Shown: piece after piece, positions 21,101-27,510 of the stretch
How positions within the stretch are numbered: position 1 is the stretch's first letter
How the letters are laid out: each line of letters starts with the position of its first letter
Source: Clostridia bacterium
Lineage (GTDB): Bacteria; Bacillota; Clostridia; Christensenellales; DTU072
NCBI GenBank assembly: GCA_017403145.1
Contig: JAFQOO010000001.1
Span: forward strand, 62,001-126,000
Direction: 5' to 3'
Length of the DNA: 64,000 bases
Program-made: the position numbers and the translations under genes
Notes under the pieces: model-generated
Told to the model about the DNA's origin: nothing
Database searches by the model: none
The model's input: only the letters and a program-made list of their open reading frames with translations

Positions 21101-22951
21101 GAAACCATTCTAGACGGAACCTTTGCAGGACTTGCAAGTCTAACCGACGTTGTATTCAGTAACGCAACCACCTATATCGGCGAAGGTGCATTTAGCGGAA
21201 CCGCATATTTGAATAACGCACCCGCAGGACTACTAATCGTAAACGACGTTGCACTTATCGCATACGTTGGTGATGAAGCGGAAGTCGTAATACCCGCGGG
21301 CATAAGATATCTAAACGCAGACGTATTCCAAGGCAAGAGCAATTTGGAAAACATAACCTTCGAGGGTGAAATAGAAATTGCTCCTAACGCATTCAAGGGC
21401 GTAAGCAGTTTGGGTTGGATTGATGGCGTAGAATATATCGTTGGCGTAGGCGAAGGTGCATTTAGCGGAACTCAATACGAACAAATTCAAATAGAAAATG
21501 GTTTCGTAGTAGTAAATGGTTTCGTAACCGAATATAAGGGCAACGATACCGAAATCGTAATACCCGCCGACGTAGAATATATCCCCGAAGGTATATTCAC
21601 CGATAACACCAATATAACCAGCGTAGACTTTAGCGCTGTAGTAGGTTCACTATCCATTGAAGCAAACGCATTCCGCAATGCTATCAACTTGAGTAACGTT
21701 GTATTGAGCGACAATATCGATTATCTAGGTAATCGCGCATTCTACAACACCGCTTGGTTGAATTCATATGGTGAATCTCTAATTATCTCCTCACAAGGCA
21801 AACTCCTTGCTTACGTTGGCGAAGGCTCTATCGTAAATATTCCTAATACGGTAAAGACTTTTGCTCGCGACGTATTCAAGGGCAATAAGAATATAACTAC
21901 CGTTCAATTCGCAACCGGTTCTAACGTAGTAATACCCGCCGAAGCATTCAAAGATTGTACCTCACTATTCTCGATAGGCTTCAACGGTACTTTCGACATT
22001 GGCGAAAATGCATTCCAAAATACCGATTGGTATAAGGAAGAAGCAAAGAAGACTGCTAATAAGGGCTTCGTAATTGTAAACGGTGGATTATTGATTGGCT
22101 ACGAAGGAACTGCAACCGATATTGAAATTCCTTCGAAAGTAACCTACATTTACGATTACGTATTCAAGGGTAACGAAAATATCACTTCGTTGACCTTTGC
22201 AAGCGGTTCGGCAATCACTTCCATCAAGGGCGAAACCTTCGTTGGATGTACTCAACTAACCCAAGTAAACTTCAAGCCCATAGAAAAGACCTTGCTTGAA
22301 CTAGATATGGATGCCTTCGAAGGTACTCTTTGGAAGGCAAATCTACCCTCCGACTTCGTTGTAGTAGGCAACAAGCTACTTGCATACGTAGGTAACGGTG
22401 GCGACGTGGTAATTCCCTCGGCTGTAGGCGATAACACCATACTTGAAATATCCGCTAACGTATTCAAGGGTAACACAACTATCACCTCTATAAGCTTCGG
22501 CGTAGGCTCATACTTGAGCACCATACCCGCAGGCGCGTTTGAAGGCTGTGTAAACCTCGAAAAAGTTACCTTCCCCGAAGATATCGAGTACGTAGGAAAA
22601 GATGCATTCAAGGGCACCAAGTGGCTCGAAAACATCTCCAATGGTAACTTGGGCGAGGGTGAACAAGGCACTCTAATAAACGATATCTACGTAATAAAGG
22701 GCAAAGCTCTATTCTACGTTGGTATAAAAGAAAATCTCGTATTGTACGAAGATACCGCCATTACCACCTTTACTAAGAGCACCTTCGAGGGTTCAACCGT
22801 TAAAGTGATTTACGCATACTTCACTAATCCCGCGTTGGTAACCATAGCCGACGGAGCATTCGATTCTATCGAAGAAATTTGGGTACCCGAAGAGTTGTTG
22901 GAAGTTTATAGAACAGCTTGGAGCTCGGTAGCTCTCAAGATAGTATGTTAG
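12164..22951 (+). CDS. Giant surface lipoprotein with Ig-like, InlB-type and BspA-type leucine-rich repeats
   Basis: A 3595-residue exported protein. Residues 1-25 are a lipoprotein signal with lipobox LASC (Cys25), so it should be lipid-anchored on the outer face of the membrane; no LPXTG or C-terminal helix is seen. About 28-110 is a bacterial Ig-like domain (GDELDLTGLELVVTRTDG). About 115-1105 holds many InlB/Listeria-Bacteroides repeats of the form REGYVFDGWY...TTLYAKWSK. From about 1105 to the end are BspA-type repeats (IGENAFRG, LETVxF, VIPxxV), arranged in larger cassettes. Such proteins bind host or matrix molecules in known cases; the ligand here is unknown. It is followed after 63 bases, without a terminator, by another lipoprotein gene. 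Confidence 0.9.
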   Translation: MTNRLKLTVLMLLIMALALSVLASCTSVGIASVEIKDDCDYKTEYVIGDELDLTGLELVVTRTDGEVYTVFATDVREDIKILNFKTDKAVESLNVVIEYKGVATSITIKVTDKDSATAKYTVTFSTGEGQRIEPIMAGEFETISAPDDPTREGYVFDGWYKQSTYNDQWDFNIDKVVEDTTLYAKWSKLYSITFKYDPVYNDIPDVVKYVKAGGSLTDVPALPHVEGMVGSWSRTTFADIYSNIVVNAEYVTATYRVVFCYMDGDERIILKTFENVPHGADLGELYAQEIENLSKNEVPQNSADGTKHFSGKWSQSYNHVVSDLTIEALYEINKYNVSFLLNYGENEAYTTATGITHNNPVNRPAIDPVREGYAFDGWFKNAEGTEGYAWNFNTDRVTSNTRVYAKWTKLYYVRYWVDEELYQTIEVREGTNATKAPLPIKEGYTASWYIGETLLNDDALQNIVADKDILAKFTINSYTVTFFNNFDGTTVDVQTVNYGSDAVRPTTLPKRLGYKFVSWGSTDEEGNEIEYKNIKIDTVVPARFEADSYQVTIVPNVAGLENSYNVTAVYDALIGSDSETATRLELSYEGYNFDGWYTDNAWTKSWNLGANVLNVNSLVKNTLDKENQTVEEKTAEIEGKFATSGNVVMTLYAKWSKIHTVLIYDENDIPFNSTTIIDGNYLDRATLPEIAEKEGMTGDWYLRGDTSTPFDFTQPIKSNVALAIAYKVKVYTVNFYKGVGDFHYSVNVEHNGQIQSNIPDPVVEGKIFEGWDKDLNQIIVEDTDYMAIFSPVFYTITWSYNGITYATTSVEHGKQAIFPVEEELPTQEGYKLVRWVPVGDESLDINNVKSNMNVIPEWNINTYTVEFRDKETNDIYLQYDGQAEQEYQLKSHGQAIDVDSTVANPVKEGKDFVGWTIGNRTIKYNNDLSSWVLSGSYDNDNVYSVGDSMVSLIIRDDHYYYSFETPATISNMIASDIWDENKIIEFTASTNGWALIRNSTILSEANNLAFSGHLFYVVTSDIVLYSNHVTSVYEISYVTNTDTDIDARAYEHGAISVAPIENLEKTDYVFIGWYTEPEFRNKYAFGTAVTSDITLYARWEEKRDYTENVIYTLNESGTAYTLTGLGEGFNEKNVVVANFYGNPGLPVDSIGAEAFKDNDIIETIDLPNTLLNIGPGAFMNMSKLVSIDIPETISIIPDNAFNGATALETVSFGDYPVLTTIGKNAFAKATSLKYSVVNGNIQNFTLPESLTTIESGAFLNCTAFDQIYIPANVIDIGDNAFAGANGLRYAVFSRTTPANLGENVFQNYTSLQNAFRIYVPSSVMYTSGAANANWKLLKDKIYESANIIKIEGVAEWSYTLTTDGRVKLIQYMGSMTEVAIPEFVSLNGENVRVAEIGDYAFDGRITSVSLDAVVGISANTFASTEVLTNLSITIGSNNSINSTYLYDAYSNVSTLNTLSVSPNVTILDLFGGSAPTALTTVKTLAGSNNQMSPSFLANCVYVKEVIINGRTENVSQDAFLNCTALERVVFDNRNYTDLKKIEANAFKGAISLDTFEIVTNSGSTYGIPQTVDTIGADAFDGTKWLNANDNDMIIVGKGILYRYNGSESIVAIPASVTAITANAFSGNVKLRQVYVIDIENSKLVNIGEGAFANCVNLEVITLPASVEVIGASAFEGDNKLASVIHFGDGEPNNIGEYAFNKTHSEMKVYLPSTASAWSSPYQSSLIKNIKLYEENRTADEKWVWVYGDAIGNETNAIIIIKAFGMVGGNSKLTVPEQLAGKDVYEIADYALPRTIESLEYSTFIKNVGLKPFGGVTFVKEITLRNSYNDHRVSPEAMMSLFVQNESVSVLNTVASVSLKSLLGGVLPANVKTVNILDNSTSIAQSFLEDNIYVENITLTVYDKEGDALKNPVVVNLEETLSISKAHKFTSIGAKAFRNTAWMNAYDGEYVIVLGGNLVDYKGANSILEIPSTVENINGSIFENDEFIEVVTIPATVKSIGRLAFNGANNLTKIFINATTAPTIYGDTFDNDVLTYNGLEIFVPASAIDNATTGYARDDWKAIKPLSNSGIVHVKNQVSHNVYEEYIINSAENKLLLSRKYKATYSGTLVTEIVENVTAIAPTVVTDKSTGAVYNITALGNNVFMSAVQNIILDLSHTINTYTLKNLGEIGVVTISGNTASRNLQGSDIINIFNAHSAQTIAYDGAVTLTELVGQTGGIGSLVGVKIIDGVKETADELLKGWTDVASVTFPATIERVGINSLEDTSWYKDYASTTYGNDFVVLGGSLLYKYKGAGIGMVTIPSAVKIINTGAFSNYDGSAWSSALYVKQIRFDSASKAHTILDYAFSGCTQLNSILLPTSMSNIAPNAFDNTAFNVTDGMLIVSGDNDEEATLVKFVGTESDLDAGTLTIPSKVKKIAAGAFQNVTVIKKITYNNDSILTRICEDAFNGATALETVQLPSSVEFIGKNAFYNTLWLGKEIQKGADVTIGSIIYQRVNVTSGSTYTLSDNVTSIVEDALVPIEPFTIGGETYYTSDSVKVTAFEMVDGSRLPQAELYSVLSKEWMTSLRTNGQVTLSGLIGSDEPLDNITSLSFWPGITSIVAGYAENWSNVTSITNISSTVTEIGENAFRGTAWFDNQNKEGFNFAGESRVVIKFVGDATDIIIGEYYGERVTGITADAFKGNENLKSVVFGEYSTIEKIPAGAFSGCVNLETIVFNDNITEYGEDAFANTAWLLNSNSDFVIIDGVMIEYKGAGGDIVIPDGTIKIYPYVFRGNDTITSVTFAKNCLMTAIEANTFRDCVNLEEIILNEYITHVDRSAVEGTAWLSLTSQSNDNPVLYYENTYYGIKRAVLYVGTKSSFTLLGDVSEITPTAFRDVQSLTYLTINSGKLTAIPDGAFMGCLSLDEVNLPATITQIGEDAFYGTPYLTKQKVEFFIKNGILIRYNGTSSNVVIPAEVTLIERGVFEGSSVVSIDMSGANIETILDGTFAGLASLTDVVFSNATTYIGEGAFSGTAYLNNAPAGLLIVNDVALIAYVGDEAEVVIPAGIRYLNADVFQGKSNLENITFEGEIEIAPNAFKGVSSLGWIDGVEYIVGVGEGAFSGTQYEQIQIENGFVVVNGFVTEYKGNDTEIVIPADVEYIPEGIFTDNTNITSVDFSAVVGSLSIEANAFRNAINLSNVVLSDNIDYLGNRAFYNTAWLNSYGESLIISSQGKLLAYVGEGSIVNIPNTVKTFARDVFKGNKNITTVQFATGSNVVIPAEAFKDCTSLFSIGFNGTFDIGENAFQNTDWYKEEAKKTANKGFVIVNGGLLIGYEGTATDIEIPSKVTYIYDYVFKGNENITSLTFASGSAITSIKGETFVGCTQLTQVNFKPIEKTLLELDMDAFEGTLWKANLPSDFVVVGNKLLAYVGNGGDVVIPSAVGDNTILEISANVFKGNTTITSISFGVGSYLSTIPAGAFEGCVNLEKVTFPEDIEYVGKDAFKGTKWLENISNGNLGEGEQGTLINDIYVIKGKALFYVGIKENLVLYEDTAITTFTKSTFEGSTVKVIYAYFTNPALVTIADGAFDSIEEIWVPEELLEVYRTAWSSVALKIVC
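16904..22640 (+). repeat. Tandem BspA-type cassettes inside the giant lipoprotein
   Basis: A recurring punctuation of the form (G/N/D)T-x-W-(L/F/Y/M), or a close variant, occurs about 15 times between residues 1581 (GTKWLN) and about 3487 (GTKWLE). Each is followed by a strand pattern such as DFVIVxGxLLxYxG, then xxIVIPxxV, then VFKGNxxITSVxF, then AFxxCxxLxxV, then IGExAFxNT. Spacing varies (about 45 to 290 residues), so these are diverged modules and not identical copies. Confidence 0.8.
21179..21471 (+). repeat. Exact 23-base direct repeat, in frame, in the lipoprotein gene
   Basis: The same 23 bases (beginning GGCGAAGGTGCATTTAGC) occur at 21179-21201 and 21449-21471. They encode GEGAFSGT. 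The offset is 270 bases, exactly 90 codons, so recombination between the copies would delete or duplicate 90 residues without breaking the frame. Confidence 0.85.
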
Positions 22952-23014
22952 AGTTAATCGGTTTATACCGTTGACTATATAGCAAAAAAAATAACAAAAT
23001 AGGAGAAAAACGTT

Positions 23015-25753
23015 ATGAAAACAAAATTGCTAATTACTCTATTAGTTATTGCGTTAGTATCATCCATCGCGTTTGGCGTTGTGGCTTGTACGCCCGATAA
23101 TAATAATGACGACGGCGACAAGAACAAAGGCAAGAATACCGTTGTTATCGAAACGCTACCCGATATGGTTGACTACGGCGCAGACTCAAAGTATTATGCA
23201 GACGGAAAAGTAGGTTATTCCGATAGTAAAATACTAGAGTGGACCGGCGAGCTGGAAACCAAGCAAGACGAAGAACGCGTAAAGTGGATTGAGTCCGACG
23301 ATGCTAGTTACTGGCCCGATACCGTTGAAGAAATGAGAGAGTTCTACGTTACCTTTGGTACCTATGCCGAAGATATCGATAGCGAAGGCGAAATTAGACT
23401 ACAATCCGCAATCGGTTATTTCGACGTAGAGGGCAACTGGGTTGACGATGAAGCTGCATCTACCATTCAACGTTTGTTTGCATACTCAACCGCATCAGAT
23501 TTTATCGACAGAATGGATAGCGCTCGTGTTGACGAAAATAGAACCGATGGCTTAATCAAGTACATAGTTCGTAACGACGACGCATACGTTCTAGAAGAAG
23601 GTAAAAAGCGTTCTAAGAATGATTACGAGTTCCGTCTTGGATATGCTAGTGCTCTTGAAGACTACGACCAACTTGACGAGCTACAAACCATTTACGACGA
23701 CTTTACCGAGTACGAAAAAGATACCTCTTATGCTTCTCCTCGTTTCGAAACCGAAGAAGAAGTTCAAGACTATATCAATCGTAAAAAGAGAAAGATTTAT
23801 GGTGAAATCTTCACTATCTTTGAAGATAAGGCAGACCAATTTGCACGTTGCGCTATTCAACTTGTAAGCTATGGTATCCAAATTATCGACGACGTTATGA
23901 TGCCTGCTTACGATAACAATAAGGGCGATGGCAGTGAAGTAACGTTTGAAGATTATATTCGCTACGAAATGTTCGACCACGAAACCTTGAGCTACTTCCT
24001 AGCATTTATGGATGCTCAAATCACCTCCTTTAACAGCAATACCTATCAAGCAACCCAAAAGAGCAAGATGATGAGCCTATATGGTTATTATTATCAATAT
24101 CAAAAGGGCGACTACGAAGTATTTGACGATAGCAAGACAGTAGATAACGAAAGATTGGGTAGAGTTACCGAATACGAAGACTTCCTCGAGCTCAACCACA
24201 AAGATTATTTTGATACTTCCGACGAGGCATTGCGTTATCGTGATTACGATAGAAGACAATATGCTGAAGCATATCGCTACTCCTATAATTGTTACACTAA
24301 ATATTACACGGTACAATTGAACTTCCAATCCATTCAAGAAGAAAAGGACCTTGAAGTTTACGTTGGCGGTGCAGGCGCTATCGGCGACTCACTTGTAAAC
24401 GGACAATATGGTACCGCAAAAATGAACGGTCTAGATACCGTTGGTTCCGGACTAACCTATTCTGGTGAAATGCAAAGTGGTTGTTCTATGGGTCTTGAAA
24501 GCACACTAAAGCTTTCCGACGTTAACTGGGAATACACCGGCGTTGACACCAACGTACTCCGTTACAACAACAGAGCAAAGGCTTGGAATGGTTTGAGCGA
24601 AGCTCAACAAGATTTACCCGCTAATAAGATTAAGAAGGTAGATTACGAAATCGCACAACTCGAAAGCCAACAATATGCTATTACCCACAAGACTATTGAA
24701 CACGCAGACCTAACCAAGGCTCTACAATACCAAATCTACTCTTACAGTGCAGACTCCATTCGTTCTATCCAAGCTGCTAAGAAAGACGAAGTTACCTATT
24801 ACCTAGCAATCGACCGCTTCCTAGCAACCGTTCCTTATGATTATGAACAAATCGTTGGCGGTGGCATTATGGTTCCCGAATACGTTAAAGTTGCGTTCGC
24901 AGAGCTAGAAGAAGATGCTGGTAGAAACGATGCTAAGTTTAACAACCTTGATGCAAACTATACCGTAGGTACTGCAAGAGACCAAGCAAACCAAGCTAAT
25001 AATGCAGACTGGGCAGGTATTAAAGATAATATCGCTAAGACCCTTGCAACCGACTTTAACGCATATCATAAGTCCGATGCAAACAACGTAAAATCCGTTG
25101 ATATCTACTTTGAAGACACCCTTATTAGAAAGGTTATGTCTTGTGGTGCTGTTCAAGAAGAACCCTGTCTAGACGGAACCAGCCACTTGTATTGTGATGA
25201 AGAATACGACACCGATTGGGCACTATCTCGTCTACTTGACACCCACGAAGTAGTACTTCGTTATATGGCAGGTCAAGCTGTTGTTACCTTCAAGCAAGTA
25301 ACTCTAAACGACTTTACCGACCCCACCAAGTTCCACAAGGATATCAAGTCTATGCCTAGCGGAACCATCGTTACCGCAACCGAAGCTAAGGCTGCTAAGA
25401 AGTACTCTATGACCTACGTTGATGCTAAGGATACCATAACTCTTGGCACCAGCGACGAAATAGGTACCGCTTGCACCACCGTAACCGATGGTAAATACCC
25501 CGTAGTTGGTACTGCTAGCCAATACTGGGATAACGTTCCCGTATACGAATCTACTCAATTCGCTTGCGTAACCGAAGCGGGCAAGGTTAACACCGGTAGA
25601 ATTACCCTCAAGATTGATAACGTTGAGTACGTATACTCGTTCGTAGGTTGGTACGTTGATGAAAACTTCAAGTACGGCGTACTACTAGACGAAACCTACA
25701 ATTACGACCTAAGATTGTATCCCGGATACATTCTAGAAAAGGTAGTTAAATAA
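23015..25753 (+). CDS. Large lipoprotein of unknown function
   Basis: I do not recognise a family. The 912 residues begin with a lipoprotein signal (hydrophobic 5-22, Cys25 in VVAC) followed by an acidic, Asn/Asp/Lys-rich linker (DNNNDDGDKNKGKN). The middle (about 40-560) is long, charged and rich in Asp, Glu and Tyr, with no membrane segment. The last 35 residues (YSFVGWYVDENFKYGVLL and DLRLYPGYI) look like one copy of the InlB-type repeat found in the neighbouring giant protein (FDGWY ... TLYAKW). AGGAG lies before the ATG. Sharing a transcript, a lipid anchor and this repeat with the giant protein suggests they act together at the cell surface. Confidence 0.75.
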   Translation: MKTKLLITLLVIALVSSIAFGVVACTPDNNNDDGDKNKGKNTVVIETLPDMVDYGADSKYYADGKVGYSDSKILEWTGELETKQDEERVKWIESDDASYWPDTVEEMREFYVTFGTYAEDIDSEGEIRLQSAIGYFDVEGNWVDDEAASTIQRLFAYSTASDFIDRMDSARVDENRTDGLIKYIVRNDDAYVLEEGKKRSKNDYEFRLGYASALEDYDQLDELQTIYDDFTEYEKDTSYASPRFETEEEVQDYINRKKRKIYGEIFTIFEDKADQFARCAIQLVSYGIQIIDDVMMPAYDNNKGDGSEVTFEDYIRYEMFDHETLSYFLAFMDAQITSFNSNTYQATQKSKMMSLYGYYYQYQKGDYEVFDDSKTVDNERLGRVTEYEDFLELNHKDYFDTSDEALRYRDYDRRQYAEAYRYSYNCYTKYYTVQLNFQSIQEEKDLEVYVGGAGAIGDSLVNGQYGTAKMNGLDTVGSGLTYSGEMQSGCSMGLESTLKLSDVNWEYTGVDTNVLRYNNRAKAWNGLSEAQQDLPANKIKKVDYEIAQLESQQYAITHKTIEHADLTKALQYQIYSYSADSIRSIQAAKKDEVTYYLAIDRFLATVPYDYEQIVGGGIMVPEYVKVAFAELEEDAGRNDAKFNNLDANYTVGTARDQANQANNADWAGIKDNIAKTLATDFNAYHKSDANNVKSVDIYFEDTLIRKVMSCGAVQEEPCLDGTSHLYCDEEYDTDWALSRLLDTHEVVLRYMAGQAVVTFKQVTLNDFTDPTKFHKDIKSMPSGTIVTATEAKAAKKYSMTYVDAKDTITLGTSDEIGTACTTVTDGKYPVVGTASQYWDNVPVYESTQFACVTEAGKVNTGRITLKIDNVEYVYSFVGWYVDENFKYGVLLDETYNYDLRLYPGYILEKVVK

Positions 25754-25771
25754 TCACAACTAACTAAAATG

Positions 25772-25803
25772 GAATTCGGCGCAACGCGCCGAATTCTTTT
25801 TTT
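25772..25803 (+). terminator. Strong intrinsic terminator after the lipoprotein pair
   Basis: GAATTCGGCGC, loop AAC, GCGCCGAATTC, then seven T. An 11-bp perfect stem ending the two-gene lipoprotein unit. Confidence 0.95.
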
Positions 25804-25924
25804 GCCCCAAAAAGTAGTGGGCTGGTTTTATAGCAAAATCAAATAAAAGGATACCTATAAAGAGATTTATAATTACCCAAACAGCTGATTTTATTAAAAA
25901 GTAATCAAGGGTATAACGCTAGCA

Positions 25925-25937
25925 TAAAATTATATTA
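25925..25937 (+). promoter_or_regulatory. -10 box six bases before the Na/Pi symporter start (leaderless candidate)
   Basis: TAAAAT at 25925-25930, then six bases, then the ATG at 25937. There is no AGGAG-like site upstream of the ATG, and no good -35 element is seen at 17 bases. The spacing places the transcript start at or next to the ATG. Compare 53277, 55822 (minus) and 55900. Confidence 0.45.
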
Positions 25938-26914
25938 TGTTTAGTAGTATCCTCACTCTTTTTTCCGGCATTGGAACCTTTTTGCTTGGTATGAAGCTTA
26001 TATCTTCGAACCTACAAAAGGTGGCTAGTGGTAAAATAGAAAAATTGTTCAATAGCATTTCCAATTCTAAACTAGTGTCGGTTGGCGTTGGTGTTGGGAG
26101 TGCCGCGGTGTTACAAAGCTCGTCTGCAACCACGGTAATATTGGTATCGCTGGTTAATAGTGGTATAGTAACGCTTATGCAGGCAACTTGCATAATAATG
26201 GGAGCGAATATTGGTACAACTTTTACCGCACTTATAATTTCCTTTAATTACCTACCGATAGGGGAAATGTTTGCATTTTTATCCTTTGTTGGCGTTATGC
26301 TCGTTATGGTAGATAAGAGTGAAAAACTAAAATCAATAGGGTGGATAGTGGGCAGTTGCGGTTTGATGTTCATAGGGCTAGATATCATAAAGCTTTCTGC
26401 AATGGCTCTAAGTGAGTTTTCTTCTTTTAACTCGTTGTTTTTATCCATAAATAGTCCGTTTATTTTGCTGGCTTTGGGCACGCTCTTTACCGCTATAATA
26501 CAAAGTTCAAGTGCTCTTACGGGTATAGTTATCACCTTTAGCCATTTGGGAATTATGCCTGTTACAGGTGCTTTTTATTTGATTATGGGCGGAAATATCG
26601 GCTCCTGTATGACTGCGTTACTCGCTTCGATAGGTGGTAACGTTAACGCAAAACGTACAGCCTTTATCAATTTGCTTTTCAATGCACTAGGGGTATTGAT
26701 TTTCTTACCATTCGTAATCGTTTTTGGCGAAAAAACCGTAAACTTGCTAAAAAACTTATCGGTGTCGGTGCTAATCGCCTATTTCCATATTGCGTTCAAC
26801 TTGATAACCACACTCGTATTACTGCCCTTTACGAAAAAACTAACCGATTTGAGTATGCTTTTTATCTATGATAAAAAAGATAATAATATGCTTGTAATGG
26901 GGGAAAAATTGTAG
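25937..26914 (+). CDS. Na/Pi cotransporter family protein, membrane part only
   Basis: Predicted sodium-coupled phosphate (or related anion) carrier. The 325 residues are mostly hydrophobic and contain the two inverted family repeats with their QSSS signatures: VLQSSSATTVILVSL (about 58-72) and AIIQSSSALTGIVITF (about 187-202), each preceded or followed by GANIGTT or GGNIGSC turns. The C-terminal PhoU-like domain that many bacterial homologues carry is absent. The start at 25937 fits the usual N-terminal helix (GIGTFLLGMKLI) but lacks a ribosome binding site. A separate promoter for luxS lies within its last codons. Confidence 0.88.
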   Translation: MFSSILTLFSGIGTFLLGMKLISSNLQKVASGKIEKLFNSISNSKLVSVGVGVGSAAVLQSSSATTVILVSLVNSGIVTLMQATCIIMGANIGTTFTALIISFNYLPIGEMFAFLSFVGVMLVMVDKSEKLKSIGWIVGSCGLMFIGLDIIKLSAMALSEFSSFNSLFLSINSPFILLALGTLFTAIIQSSSALTGIVITFSHLGIMPVTGAFYLIMGGNIGSCMTALLASIGGNVNAKRTAFINLLFNALGVLIFLPFVIVFGEKTVNLLKNLSVSVLIAYFHIAFNLITTLVLLPFTKKLTDLSMLFIYDKKDNNMLVMGEKL

Positions 26915-26920
26915 TACAAT
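26892..26920 (+). promoter_or_regulatory. luxS promoter
   Basis: TTGTAA (26892-26897), 17-base spacer, TACAAT (26915-26920). It overlaps the 3' end of the Na/Pi gene and gives a leader of about 28 bases before the luxS ATG at 26955. Confidence 0.6.
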
Positions 26921-26954
26921 ATATGCGTATGATTTTAGATTTTAGGAGAAAAAT

Positions 26955-27488
26955 ATGGAACTTGATACCAAGAACGTAGCTAGTTTTCAAATTGACCACA
27001 CCAAATTAAAATGCGGTTTGTTCGTTAGCAGAAAGGATTTAGTAGGTTCTAACGTTATAACCACTTTTGATATTAGAATGAAGCGCCCTTATTACGACGA
27101 ACCTATGGGAACGGGTTCTATCCACGCCCTTGAGCACTTGATTGCTACCTATATGCGTAGCGACTCCTTGTGGGGTGATAGAATAATATACTTTGGACCT
27201 ATGGGATGCAGAACGGGCTTCTATCTGGTTGTAGCAGGCGATTTGGAATCCCAAGATTTGTTGCCTTTTATAGAAAGAACCTTTGATTTCGTTTCCGATT
27301 TTGAGGGCGAAATTCCCGCATCTAACCCCAAAGAGTGTGGTAACTGCTTCGATATGGACCTAGAAATGGCAAAGGTTGATGCAACGTTATATTACAACAT
27401 AATTATTGCACCCAAAAAGGAAAACTTGGTATATCCCGTTAAGAGAGAACGCAAAAAAGCTACTCCTAAAGACACCCCTAAAGAATAA
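26955..27488 (+). CDS. luxS: S-ribosylhomocysteine lyase (AI-2 synthesis)
   Basis: Cleaves S-ribosylhomocysteine to homocysteine and DPD, the precursor of autoinducer-2, in the activated methyl cycle. All key residues are present: HALEH (His57, Glu60, His61), the catalytic Cys85 in GPMGCRTGFY and the metal Cys128 in KECGN. The family length is about 155-160; this protein has 177 residues because of a basic tail (KRERKKATPKDTPKE). TAGGAG lies before the ATG. It is followed after 22 bases by an M29 aminopeptidase gene. Whether the strain uses AI-2 as a signal cannot be told; LuxS can serve only in methyl recycling. Confidence 0.96.
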   Translation: MELDTKNVASFQIDHTKLKCGLFVSRKDLVGSNVITTFDIRMKRPYYDEPMGTGSIHALEHLIATYMRSDSLWGDRIIYFGPMGCRTGFYLVVAGDLESQDLLPFIERTFDFVSDFEGEIPASNPKECGNCFDMDLEMAKVDATLYYNIIIAPKKENLVYPVKRERKKATPKDTPKE

Positions 27489-27510
27489 AAAATATAAAGG
27501 AAGTATAAAT

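Noticed and set aside
12164-22951. CRISPR or other DNA-level array suggested by the many short repeats
   Set aside because: The repeats are in frame, diverged at DNA level and unevenly spaced; they code for protein repeats.
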